From the NCBI GenBank assembly GCA_024639205.1, contig JAHEIV010000137.1, positions 1-7,527 on the forward strand: 7,527 nucleotides of DNA, read 5' to 3'. The notes beneath the pieces were generated by a model that saw only the letters and a list, made by a program, of their open reading frames with translations, was not told the DNA's origin and made no database searches. The stretch comes from Deltaproteobacteria bacterium (lineage in GTDB: Bacteria; Desulfobacterota; Desulfobacteria; Desulfobacterales; SG8-13). Made by a program: the position numbers and the translations under genes. Below are positions 1 through 6,749 of the stretch, piece after piece (position 1 is the stretch's first letter; each line of letters begins with the position of its first letter).

Positions 1-1
1 C

Positions 2-1114
2 GGAATTTGTGGTTCGGGACTGGAAAAGACCCTTCAGACGAAGGGTTATACGCTCGGTCACTACCCCCAGTCTTTCGAATTTTCCTCTCTGGGGGGCTGG
101 GTGGCAACCCGTTCCTGCGGCCAGCAGTCTTCCTATTTCGGACGAATCGAAGACCTGTATGCCGGTGGCGAGCTGGTTTCTCCCATCGGCCAACTGGTGA
201 TGCCGCCCTTTCCGGCGTCGGCGGCCGGTCCGGACCTCCGACAGCTGGTGCTGGGCTCAGAAGGCCGTCTGGGCGTTTTGACCCGGGTGATGGTGCGCAT
301 ATCCCGGATTCCGGAAACAGATGATATTTACACATACTTTTTCCCATCATGGGAAAGCGGGGTAACGGCGGTTCGAACGATCGCAGCAGGAGGAATCTCC
401 TTCTCGATGATCCGACTGAGCAATCCGGCTGAGACGCGCACCTTGCTGTCTCTTGTCGACAGCAGGGGTGCGATCGACCTGCTGAGACACTACCTTCGCT
501 GGCGAGGCCTGTCGGAGGATCAGGCCTGTATGTGCCTGATCGGTTTTACGGGCTCACAACGCCAAGTAAGGACGGCACGTTGCGAATCGGGTTCCGTGAT
601 CCGCCACCACAAAGGCCTCGCGTTGGGAAAATCACCGGGAAAGGAATGGAAGAAAAACCGGTTCCGAACACCCTATATGCGAAACACACTCTGGGACTGC
701 GGATATGCCGTCGACACCCTCGAAACCGCCGTGACCTGGGATCGCGTCACTTCGACCCTGAAAGCCATCGAAGCAGCCATCGGCGACAGTCTGGCCGAAT
801 GGAAGGAACGCGTTCACGTTTTCTCACATCTTTCTCACGTTTATCCGACCGGCTCCAGTATCTATACCACCGTTGTTTTCCGACTGGCGGGCTCTGCCGG
901 GGAAATCCTGGCCCGCTGGCAGGCAATAAAAACCGCGGCCAGCCGCACGGTGGCTGCCGCCGGGGGAACCATCAGCCATCAGCACGGCGTCGGTGTCGAC
1001 CACCGCGAATATCTCGAAAACGAAAAAGGACCTCTGGGCATCAGCCTGTTGAAGCAAATGTGTCGGCACGTAGACCCGGAAGGCCGCATGAATCCAGGAA
1101 AGTTGGTTGAATAA
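2..1114 (+). CDS. Alkyl-DHAP-synthase-like FAD-linked oxidase, 3' part (5' end outside window)
   Basis: This is the C-terminal 370 residues of a flavoprotein of the FAD-linked oxidase (VAO/PCMH) superfamily, closest to alkyl-dihydroxyacetonephosphate synthase (ADPS/AGPS). That enzyme replaces the acyl chain of acyl-DHAP with a fatty alcohol, forming the ether bond of ether lipids. The frame is open from base 2 to the TAA at 1112-1114. Visible ADPS hallmarks are GHYPQSFEFSSLGGWVATR followed by YFGRIEDL (end of the FAD domain, about 56-156), LGSEGRLGVLT (252-284), the substrate-domain segment TPYMRNTLW, TGSSIYTT with the Tyr (863-865) that aligns with the catalytic Tyr of animal AGPS, and SHQHGVG (974-991) where animal AGPS has SHHHGVG. 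It ends DPEGRMNPGKL, like family C-termini. The FAD-binding N-terminus lies upstream of the window. A glycerol-3-phosphate dehydrogenase gene follows 45 bases downstream, which supports a DHAP-linked role. A D-lactate/glycolate-oxidase-like function is the main alternative, but the ADPS signatures are better matches. Confidence 0.88.
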   Translation, partial: GICGSGLEKTLQTKGYTLGHYPQSFEFSSLGGWVATRSCGQQSSYFGRIEDLYAGGELVSPIGQLVMPPFPASAAGPDLRQLVLGSEGRLGVLTRVMVRISRIPETDDIYTYFFPSWESGVTAVRTIAAGGISFSMIRLSNPAETRTLLSLVDSRGAIDLLRHYLRWRGLSEDQACMCLIGFTGSQRQVRTARCESGSVIRHHKGLALGKSPGKEWKKNRFRTPYMRNTLWDCGYAVDTLETAVTWDRVTSTLKAIEAAIGDSLAEWKERVHVFSHLSHVYPTGSSIYTTVVFRLAGSAGEILARWQAIKTAASRTVAAAGGTISHQHGVGVDHREYLENEKGPLGISLLKQMCRHVDPEGRMNPGKLVE

Positions 1115-1118
1115 CACG

Positions 1119-1140
1119 CCTGCCCGGACCAGCCGGCAGG
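1119..1140 (+). other. GC-rich intercistronic hairpin
   Basis: CCTGCC (1119-1124) plus GG (1126-1127) pairs with CCGGCAGG (1133-1140), leaving one bulged C (1125) and the five-base loop ACCAG. It begins four bases after the ADPS-like stop codon and ends 19 bases before the next start. No T-run follows, so it does not look like an intrinsic terminator. It could stabilise the upstream mRNA end or affect translation of the next gene; that role is inference. Confidence 0.4.
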
Positions 1141-1159
1141 ATGGATCTACAAAATAGCC

Positions 1160-2824
1160 ATGCATTTTTCACAACTGTCGAAATCTTGGGACCTGATCAT
1201 CATCGGCGGCGGTATCACCGGCGCCGGCGTGTTTCGGGAAGCGGCCCGGATGAATCTGAAGGTGCTGCTGATCGAGCAGCGGGATTTTGCATGGGGAACT
1301 TCCAGCCGATCGTCCAAACTGATCCACGGCGGTCTGCGCTACCTCCGAGAAGGTCAGTTTCTGCTGACCCGGGAAGCCGTTCAGGAGCGGGAACGGCTGT
1401 TGAAAGAGGCACCGGGTCTGGTGGAACCCCTGGAATTCCTGGTGCCGGTCTACAAAGACAGGGGGCCCGGCAAATGGATGCTGGAGGCCGGTCTTTCACT
1501 GTATGATCTGATTGCTTACAAACGCCAGCACCGATTCTACCCGCCAGAGGAGTTTTTCCAACTGGCCCCTCACCTGGATCAAAAGCTTCTGGAGGGCGGC
1601 TTTCTTTTTCACGATGCACAGGTGGATGATGCACGACTGGTACTGCGACTAATCCAGGAGGGAATCAGTTGCGGGGGGGTGGCCCTGAACTACACGAGCG
1701 CCAGCAAACTGTTACGCAGCGCCGACGGCACCGTAAACGGCGTCCGGGTGGAGGAGGCGGAAACCGGAATTTGGCAGGATATGACCTGCCGGCTGGTAGT
1801 CAATGCGACCGGCATCTGGGCGGAACGCTTTCAGTCGCCTCCGGACTCGCATCTTCATCTACGGCCACTGCGGGGCAGTCATCTCGTTTACTCACGCCGG
1901 GCGCTGCCCTTTGATCGCGCGATCAGTTTCATCCATCCGGACGACGGACGCGCGCAGTTCATCATCCCCTGGGAAGGCGCAGTGGTGGTGGGCACCACCG
2001 ACCTGGATCACCATCAGGACCTGGACGGCGAACCGCAAACCACAGCGGAGGAGGTTATCTATCTGGTCAAGGGTCTGGCGAGGTTGCTGCCGGCACTCGA
2101 TTTCTCTCTGCAGCACTGTCGTTCCGCGTGGGCCGGCATCCGTCCGGTTCTCAGCAAGGGCGAGGTCTCGCCCTCTCATGAATCCCGCCAACACATGGTA
2201 TGGGAAAAGAAAGGCCTGGTAACGGTGACCGGCGGTAAGCTGACCATATTTCGTAAAATGGCCCGCGATGTGCTCAAATCGATGAAGCCCTACTTTACGG
2301 AAGTTGCGCTGCCCGACGAGAGCGACCCGGCCTTTTTTCCAATTCCGGATACCCCGGCATCCGACGTCGGGCTTCCGGAGGATTCCTGGCGAATCCTTTG
2401 CGGGCGCTACGGATCCAGGGCCACCGAGCTGGTCGCAGAAGCCCGGAAAGAGGATCTGGCGCCGATACCCGACACCCGGACAATCTGGGCGGAGCTTGCC
2501 TTCGCGGCACGAAACGAGCAGGTCAAACACCTCGATGACCTGCTGCTGCGCCGGGTGCGTATCGGGCTGCAGTCTCCCCGTGGGGGCAAAGCCCATATGA
2601 AACGCATCCAGAAGCTGTGCCGCCCGTACCTCGACTGGAACGGTGCGCGTTGGAAAAATGAAATCAGGCGGTATAGGAGAATCTGGGAATCTGCTTACGC
2701 CCTGCCGCCGGGCCTGTCCACACATCTGCCGGACCACAAGCCCGGTGCTATTTCGCGAATCAAACGCCTGCTGGAGATCGTTACCCGTAAAACCCATCGA
2801 AGCATTGACCTGCTTTCACTGTAA
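1160..2824 (+). CDS. glpD: FAD-dependent glycerol-3-phosphate dehydrogenase (GlpD/GlpA type)
   Basis: This complete 554-residue protein has the usual GlpD length. The family oxidises sn-glycerol-3-phosphate to DHAP and passes electrons to the quinone pool at the inner membrane. The N-terminal Rossmann FAD motif is IIIGGGITGAG (GxGxxG at residues 16-21), followed by the acidic residue E39 that binds the FAD ribose. The family signature TSSRSSKLIHGGLRYL spans residues 47-62. GSH (H241), AWAGIRP (R328) and TGGKLT (357-362) correspond to the substrate and FAD contact regions of E. coli GlpD (its H233 and R317). A C-terminal alpha-helical DAO_C domain follows, from about residue 400. The ATG at 1160 is chosen because the Rossmann strand begins at residue 10, as in relatives, and no earlier in-frame start exists after the previous stop. 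No clear Shine-Dalgarno lies close to it; AGGA at 1138-1141 is too distant. With the ADPS-like gene upstream it probably supplies DHAP for ether-lipid synthesis. The reverse-type reduction of alkyl-DHAP is a more speculative option. Confidence 0.93.
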   Translation: MHFSQLSKSWDLIIIGGGITGAGVFREAARMNLKVLLIEQRDFAWGTSSRSSKLIHGGLRYLREGQFLLTREAVQERERLLKEAPGLVEPLEFLVPVYKDRGPGKWMLEAGLSLYDLIAYKRQHRFYPPEEFFQLAPHLDQKLLEGGFLFHDAQVDDARLVLRLIQEGISCGGVALNYTSASKLLRSADGTVNGVRVEEAETGIWQDMTCRLVVNATGIWAERFQSPPDSHLHLRPLRGSHLVYSRRALPFDRAISFIHPDDGRAQFIIPWEGAVVVGTTDLDHHQDLDGEPQTTAEEVIYLVKGLARLLPALDFSLQHCRSAWAGIRPVLSKGEVSPSHESRQHMVWEKKGLVTVTGGKLTIFRKMARDVLKSMKPYFTEVALPDESDPAFFPIPDTPASDVGLPEDSWRILCGRYGSRATELVAEARKEDLAPIPDTRTIWAELAFAARNEQVKHLDDLLLRRVRIGLQSPRGGKAHMKRIQKLCRPYLDWNGARWKNEIRRYRRIWESAYALPPGLSTHLPDHKPGAISRIKRLLEIVTRKTHRSIDLLSL

Positions 2825-2842
2825 ATCGCCCGGACACGCTAG

Positions 2843-4135
2843 ATGCAAAAATTGGACAAACTGATATTCGTCACGCTTTTTTTTTCCATATTCGCCACTA
2901 TCACCGGTGTGGGTATCGTGGTGCCCTTGCTGCCGGTATACGCCCATGCTCTGGGAGCCGGTGGTCTTGGCATCGGACTGATATTCGGCGCTTTTTCGAT
3001 CTCACGGGTATTTTTTCTACCGTATTTCGGAAGTCTCTCGGACAGAAAGGGCCGCAAGCCGTTAATTGTCCCCGGCCTGTTCGCCTACACGCTCGTTTCC
3101 ATCGCCTTTCTGTTCTCCGATGATGTAACCATCCTGATTGCCGTCCGATTCGTTCAGGGGATTGCCTCCGCCATGCTGCTGCCCGTCATTCAGGCCTATG
3201 TGGGAGACATCACGCCCGTCGGAAAAGAGGGAATCACCATGGGCTTGTTCAACATGTCCGTTTTCATAGGGCTCAGCCTGGGACCGGTTCTGGGAGGCGC
3301 CATCAACGACCGGTTCGGCCTCGACGCCGCTTTTTTGAGCATGGGCGGCCTGTCGTTCATCGGCTTCCTGCTCAGCCTGTTCCTGTTACCACCGGCGACC
3401 GACGAATCTGTCGTGCGCAGGGGCAGATCGCCGGTTAGATGGAAACAGCTGATGATGGATCGGGAGATGGCCGGAATGTTTTTCTTCCGTTTTTCCTATA
3501 CCCTGTGCATCGGCGTCATCTGGGGATTTCTGCCCGTGCTGGCCAACGCAGAACTATCTCTGTCGAGCGCGGCTATCGGTTTTCTGGTAATGCTCGGTAT
3601 TTTGATCAGCGGCATTCTTCACGTTCCCATGGGCTGGGTGGCAGACCGGGTGAACAAAAAGATGCTGATCATTGCCGGCGGACTGCTGGTGAGTTACGCG
3701 GTTTGGTCTTACACCCATGCAAACAGTTTGCACGACATGGTTTTGGCCAGCGCCCTGTTCGGCGTCGGCGGCGGGATCTGCATGCCGGCCTTAATGGCCA
3801 CTGCCGTTGTCTCGGGTGAAAAAAACCAGGCGATGGGATCGGTGATGGCGCTGCTGACGATGGCTCACAGCCTGGGCATGCTATCCGGATCGATGGCTGC
3901 CGGAATGATGATGGATCTATTCCAACTAAGAACGGCCTTTCCGCTGGGGGCTGTGTTCATGGCACTGGGAACGTTTATATTTTTGGCTTCAACTGCCCGG
4001 CGCCGGCTCGCCGGTTCCGCCAAGCCCTCGCCGAAGCTGCCCCGGGAACCTTACACGGTCTATGAAGAAGCGCTTGGTTTGCGCCCGGTTTCCGAAAAAT
4101 CGGAAGATCCGGATGAGGAATTCAAAACGCTGTAA
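2843..4135 (+). CDS. Major facilitator superfamily (MFS) transporter
   Basis: This 430-residue polytopic inner-membrane protein is of normal size for a 12-helix MFS carrier, which drives solute export or uptake using the proton gradient. The first helix (about residues 7-30, with GVGIVVPLLPVY) resembles drug/metabolite antiporters of the Bcr/TetA kind. Motif A, GSLSDRKGRKP, lies at residues 63-73 between helices 2 and 3. RFVQGIASAMLLP follows in helix 4, and the motif-C-like LGPVLGG lies in helix 5. The half-repeat of motif A, MGWVADRVNKKML, lies in the second half. The C-terminal tail of about 45 residues is polar and acidic, probably cytoplasmic. The gene begins 18 bases after glpD, so co-transcription is likely. 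The ATG at 2843 puts helix 1 immediately after a short MQKLDK leader; its ribosome binding site is weak. The substrate cannot be read from sequence. Export of a lipid precursor or lysolipid would fit the neighbours, but this is only a guess. Confidence 0.88.
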   Translation: MQKLDKLIFVTLFFSIFATITGVGIVVPLLPVYAHALGAGGLGIGLIFGAFSISRVFFLPYFGSLSDRKGRKPLIVPGLFAYTLVSIAFLFSDDVTILIAVRFVQGIASAMLLPVIQAYVGDITPVGKEGITMGLFNMSVFIGLSLGPVLGGAINDRFGLDAAFLSMGGLSFIGFLLSLFLLPPATDESVVRRGRSPVRWKQLMMDREMAGMFFFRFSYTLCIGVIWGFLPVLANAELSLSSAAIGFLVMLGILISGILHVPMGWVADRVNKKMLIIAGGLLVSYAVWSYTHANSLHDMVLASALFGVGGGICMPALMATAVVSGEKNQAMGSVMALLTMAHSLGMLSGSMAAGMMMDLFQLRTAFPLGAVFMALGTFIFLASTARRRLAGSAKPSPKLPREPYTVYEEALGLRPVSEKSEDPDEEFKTL

Positions 4136-4139
4136 TCGA

Positions 4140-4167
4140 TTGACAATCGGCCTACTTGCATTAACCT
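4140..4167 (+). promoter_or_regulatory. Candidate sigma70-type promoter for dnaJ
   Basis: A perfect -35 hexamer TTGACA (4140-4145) begins five bases after the MFS stop. Sixteen bases later lies a weak -10, TAACCT (4162-4167, three of six consensus positions). It sits in the 133-base gap before dnaJ, where a promoter is expected. A second -10-like TACAAT (4214-4219) has no well-spaced -35. No convincing heat-shock (sigma32-type) element was seen. Confidence 0.3.
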
Positions 4168-4258
4168 TTACCCTAGCGAAAGCGGAACACGGCTTGTCTG
4201 TTTCGTTCCGGTTTACAATGCAGCATGATCACGATCTTCGGTGGGCAGACGAATCGGC

Positions 4259-4263
4259 AGGAA
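4259..4263 (+). promoter_or_regulatory. Ribosome binding site fixing the dnaJ start
   Basis: AGGAA lies five bases before the ATG at 4269, a good Shine-Dalgarno position. It supports that start over the longer in-frame open frame that continues upstream. Confidence 0.6.
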
Positions 4264-4268
4264 ACTAT

Positions 4269-5381
4269 ATGACATACAAACGGGATTATTACGAAGTGCT
4301 GAGCGTTGGACGCAACGCAGATGACTCCGAAGTCAAAGCCGCTTATCGCCGACTAGCCCTTCAGTATCATCCGGATCGCAATCCAGGCGACAAAGAAGCC
4401 GAGGAAAAGTTCAAAGAAGCTGCTGAAGCCTATGAAGTCCTGCGAGATCCGAACAAAAGGAATATCTACAACCAATTCGGCCACCAGGGCCTCGAGGGTA
4501 GTGGTTTTTCCGGTTTTGGCGGATTTGAAGACATTTTTGCCAGCTTCGGTGACATCTTTGAAGATTTTTTCGGTTTCGGTCGCAGCCGCCAGTCCGGGAG
4601 CAGGTCCCGGCGCGGATCCGACTTGCGCTACGACATGACTCTCAGTTTCATGGAAGCGGCTTTCGGCACGGAAACGGAAATCGATGTGACCAAAGCCGAC
4701 CGCTGTCCGGCCTGCGGCGGAAACGGCTGCGCGCCCGATACCCACCCGGAAACCTGCAGTCAGTGCCGCGGAACGGGGCAACTGTCGCGCACACAGGGAT
4801 TTTTTACTGTCAGAACAACCTGCCACGCATGCCACGGCAGCGGCCAGGTGATTGTCGATCCCTGCAAGCAGTGCGACGGTGCGGGTCAGGTAGCGGTCAG
4901 AAAAAAGGTGTCTGTGAAAATTCCAGCCGGTGTAGACACCGGATCTCGACTGCGTCTAACCGGGGAAGGCGAAGCCGGCTTGTATGGTGGACCCGGCGGT
5001 GACCTGTACGTGTTCATCCACGTCGAACCCCATGAGTTTTTTGAGCGCAACAACACCGATGTGATCTGTCAAATCCCGATTACCTTTGTGCAGGCTGCAC
5101 TGGGAGGCAAGGTGAATGTGCCTACCCTTACCGGTGAAAAGTCGGTTGATTTCAAAAAGGGAATTCAGCCCGGTGACCTGGTCCGTCTGAGGGGAGAAGG
5201 TATCCCGTCACTGCGACATGGAAACCGCGGCGATCAAATCATCCAGTGGGACATCCGAACGCCAAGCCACCTCAACAAAAAACAAGAGGAACTGCTGCGG
5301 GAGTTTACCAGGCTCGAAACCCGCAAGCTCTCGACAAAGATTAAAAACATCCTCAAGGGAGAAAATCTGGAAGCCATCTGA
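4269..5381 (+). CDS. dnaJ: Molecular chaperone DnaJ (type I Hsp40)
   Basis: This complete 370-residue protein matches the usual DnaJ length of about 370-380. It is a cytoplasmic co-chaperone that delivers unfolded proteins to DnaK and stimulates its ATPase. Domains in order are a J domain (residues 5-70) with the essential HPD at 34-36; a Gly/Phe-rich linker (about 75-110); a zinc domain with four CxxCxGxG repeats (Cys pairs 146/149, 163/166, 185/188, 199/202); and two C-terminal beta domains that bind clients, starting near KKVSVKIPAGVDTGSRLRL. All four zinc repeats are intact, so this is a full type I DnaJ rather than a CbpA-like protein. The start at 4269 places DYYEVL at residues 6-11 as in relatives and has an AGGAA ribosome site. 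The frame stays open upstream to 4062, overlapping the MFS gene. No dnaK or grpE is adjacent. It may be one of several dnaJ paralogues in the genome; this is inference. Confidence 0.95.
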   Translation: MTYKRDYYEVLSVGRNADDSEVKAAYRRLALQYHPDRNPGDKEAEEKFKEAAEAYEVLRDPNKRNIYNQFGHQGLEGSGFSGFGGFEDIFASFGDIFEDFFGFGRSRQSGSRSRRGSDLRYDMTLSFMEAAFGTETEIDVTKADRCPACGGNGCAPDTHPETCSQCRGTGQLSRTQGFFTVRTTCHACHGSGQVIVDPCKQCDGAGQVAVRKKVSVKIPAGVDTGSRLRLTGEGEAGLYGGPGGDLYVFIHVEPHEFFERNNTDVICQIPITFVQAALGGKVNVPTLTGEKSVDFKKGIQPGDLVRLRGEGIPSLRHGNRGDQIIQWDIRTPSHLNKKQEELLREFTRLETRKLSTKIKNILKGENLEAI

Positions 5382-5411
5382 AGCCGGTGGCCGGGCATTG
5401 CTGAGCGCTAC

Positions 5412-5425
5412 CAGCCATACGGCTG
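5412..5425 (+). other. Small hairpin between dnaJ and queD
   Basis: CAGCC (5412-5416) pairs with GGCTG (5421-5425) around an ATAC loop, 30 bases after the dnaJ stop. The five-base stem is followed by TTCCGG, not a T-run. It is too weak to call a terminator, and dnaJ and queD may be co-transcribed through it. Confidence 0.2.
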
Positions 5426-5469
5426 TTCCGGATAAATCGGATCGAGAATGTTTCTGAGGACCCTGTAAA

Positions 5470-5844
5470 ATGTTTGAACTGAAAGTCGTCACGCACTTTG
5501 CCGCCGCCCACCAGTTGAAAATGGTGGCGGAAAAATGCGAAAACCTTCACGGACACAACTGGAAAATTGAAGTGTTCTTGGCCGGCGAAACACTCAACAC
5601 GGCGGGGATCTTGATCGATTTTGGCGAGATCAAACAGCACGTGGCCCGCATCATGAAACAGTTGGATCACCGATTCCTGAACGAAACTCCCCCGTTTAAC
5701 AACGGAACCCCTCCCTCCTCCGAAAACATTGCCCGGTTTGTCGCAACCGAGCTTCAGGCCGCCCTCCAGGAACCGGCGGTGAGGGTCAGCCGCGTTTCGG
5801 CCTGGGAGTCCGAAAACGCCTGCGCAACTTACATCCCAAGCTGA
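5470..5844 (+). CDS. queD: 6-carboxy-5,6,7,8-tetrahydropterin synthase (QueD/PTPS family)
   Basis: This complete 124-residue protein is close to E. coli QueD (about 121). QueD converts 7,8-dihydroneopterin triphosphate to 6-carboxytetrahydropterin, the second step towards preQ0 and queuosine tRNA modification, in the cytoplasm. The zinc ligands are His14 (FAAAH), His27 and His29 (LHGH). The catalytic Cys23 sits in CxxxHGH, and Asp66-His67 (LDHRFLN) form the rest of the active site. PSSENIA (82-88) and Glu113 (AWES), which anchors the pterin ring, are present. The retained Cys argues against the PTPS-III folate-type variant, which has Glu there. A ribosome site TGAGGA (5455-5460) lies nine bases before the ATG. 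The gene follows dnaJ by 88 bases on the same strand and converges with pyrE. No other queuosine genes (queC, queE, folE) are in the window, so the pathway assignment rests on the family. A eukaryotic-type PTPS activity is the less likely alternative. Confidence 0.9.
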   Translation: MFELKVVTHFAAAHQLKMVAEKCENLHGHNWKIEVFLAGETLNTAGILIDFGEIKQHVARIMKQLDHRFLNETPPFNNGTPPSSENIARFVATELQAALQEPAVRVSRVSAWESENACATYIPS

Positions 5845-5875
5845 AGAGCTTGCCGGTTGTTACCGTTCTTACCGG
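5837..5875 (+). terminator. Weak terminator-like hairpins at the queD 3' end
   Basis: CAAGCT (5837-5842) pairs with AGCTTG (5847-5852) around a GAAG loop that contains the queD stop codon. A second possible stem pairs CCGGT (5853-5857) with ACCGG (5871-5875). The tract between them is T-rich (TTGTTACCGTTCTT) but there is no continuous T-run. It is the best terminator candidate for the dnaJ-queD transcript in the convergent gap, but a poor one. Confidence 0.28.
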
Positions 5876-5992
5876 ATGAAATCATTGATCGTCCTGATTT
5901 CGTGGAACATCCCGCTTTTCATTCAGGCATATCGACGTCTATTGGTTTGCGAAACTGTTATCCAATCCGGTTGAACGCAGATCCTCAGGATT

Positions 5993-6553
5993 CTATTCCC
6001 CTTTTTTGTACCACTGCAACAACTCATCGCGGGTGACCAGCGCGGACACATCGGCCACATGCTGCCGAATGTTCTCCAGACCGCCCTCCTGCCGATCCAC
6101 TAAAATAACCGCTTTCACGACCGCCAACCCCTCCAAACGCGCTCTTTCAATCGCTTTGACGGTCGACCCGCCGGTGGTGGCCACATCATCGATGATGGCC
6201 ACCTGCTGCCCGGGCCGGACGTCCCCTTCCACCCATTTGACGATGCCGTGGTCTTTTTGCGTCTTACGGATCGAGAATGCATTGATATACGGACCCTTGA
6301 GCGCGGATGCAAACGCGGTGGCCACGGCAATCGGATCCGCACCGAAGGTAAGACCCCCAACGGCCTCGATCCCCTGATTTTTGACGGCATCCAAGACCAG
6401 GTTGCCGACCAGAAACAATCCCCTCGCACTGAGGGTGGTCGGTTTGCAATTGACGTAAAACCGGCTCATTCTCCCGGAAACGAGCTTGAACACCGGCTCT
6501 TCGCTGTACTGAAAAGATTTTTTACAGAGCAGTTCAATCAGTTCCTGCTTCAT
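5993..6553 (-). CDS. pyrE: Orotate phosphoribosyltransferase
   Basis: This complete 186-residue cytoplasmic enzyme transfers the phosphoribosyl group of PRPP to orotate, giving orotidine 5'-monophosphate, the fifth step of de novo pyrimidine synthesis. The PRPP-binding signature VAIIDDVATTGGST spans residues 118-131. The flexible catalytic loop RKTQKDHG spans 96-103 (K97, K100, H102). FKLVSGRMSRFYVNCKPTT (22-40) is the family N-terminal segment with the substrate-contacting Lys37. GGLTFGADPIA (66-76) is typical of short bacterial OPRTs. The ATG at 6553-6551 is preceded by a strong GGGAGG ribosome site. The gene stands alone on its strand, convergent with queD and divergent from a TolC-family gene. 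Its leader contains a terminator-like hairpin about 140 bases upstream of the start, so pyrimidine-linked attenuation is plausible; that is inference. Length and motifs show no truncation. Confidence 0.95.
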   Translation of the reverse strand: MKQELIELLCKKSFQYSEEPVFKLVSGRMSRFYVNCKPTTLSARGLFLVGNLVLDAVKNQGIEAVGGLTFGADPIAVATAFASALKGPYINAFSIRKTQKDHGIVKWVEGDVRPGQQVAIIDDVATTGGSTVKAIERARLEGLAVVKAVILVDRQEGGLENIRQHVADVSALVTRDELLQWYKKGE

Positions 6554-6560
6554 GGAAACG

Positions 6561-6566
6561 CCTCCC
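6561..6566 (-). promoter_or_regulatory. pyrE ribosome binding site
   Basis: On the - strand this reads GGGAGG, seven bases before the pyrE ATG (6553). It shares the hexamer GGAGGC (6565-6560) with the 3' arm of the upstream hairpin, so the 5' arm of that hairpin could in principle pair here instead. Confidence 0.7.
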
Positions 6567-6691
6567 TACTGTTTCGACAAACTCACCGGGTCGGACACAT
6601 ACTATCAATCGGAACCGTGGTATCCTCCGGATTTTAACAGGCGATACCGGTGGATCATGAAGAAACGGTTGATTTTGAACGGCCGATTGGA

Positions 6692-6749
6692 TATAAAAAG
6701 CCTCCACCAAAATGGAAGAAGCCGGTTCATGGGATTCAGTGGAGGCTTT
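6692..6749 (-). terminator. Intrinsic terminator-like hairpin in the pyrE leader (candidate attenuator)
   Basis: On the - strand, AAAGCCTCCAC (6749-6739) pairs perfectly over 11 bases with GTGGAGGCTTT (6707-6697) around a 31-base loop. The 3' arm runs straight into more T's (CTTTTTATAT), the form of a rho-independent terminator. Read on the + strand the hairpin is followed by GAGC and has only three T's, so the signal is directional towards pyrE. It lies between the pyrE start and the candidate pyrE promoter, and no - strand gene upstream in the window needs termination. It is therefore likely to end a leader transcript, either as an attenuator for pyrE or as the end of a short RNA. The long loop is atypical of a simple terminator. 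Confidence 0.6.

Noticed and set aside
1892..2797. 301-codon - strand open frame opposite glpD
   Set aside because: It is a shadow of the glpD codon pattern, with no domain signature, and glpD itself is unambiguous.
4193..4219. Possible heat-shock promoter (CTTGTC ... CCGGTTTACAAT) before dnaJ
   Set aside because: The -10 half lacks the CCCCAT-like core and the -35 match is partial, so it cannot be supported.
4353..4835. 160-codon - strand frame opposite dnaJ
   Set aside because: It is antisense to well-conserved J-domain and zinc-finger codons, with no recognisable protein features.
5876..5974. 32-codon + strand frame starting MKSLIVLISW in the queD-pyrE gap
   Set aside because: It looks membrane-peptide-like but has no ribosome site or promoter and is short enough to arise by chance in a convergent gap.
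5981..5991. Palindrome ATCCTCAGGAT just after the pyrE 3' end
   Set aside because: The single-base centre cannot form a hairpin loop and there is no T-run. It might be a protein site, but there is no supporting context.
6605..6730. Possible 41-codon leader peptide on the - strand beginning MNRLLPFWWRLF, overlapping the terminator 3' arm
   Set aside because: Its position is tempting for transcription attenuation, but there is no Shine-Dalgarno before the ATG and the codons show no obvious pyrimidine-linked or conserved pattern. The open frame also continues upstream to 7057 opposite the TolC-family gene, which suggests chance.
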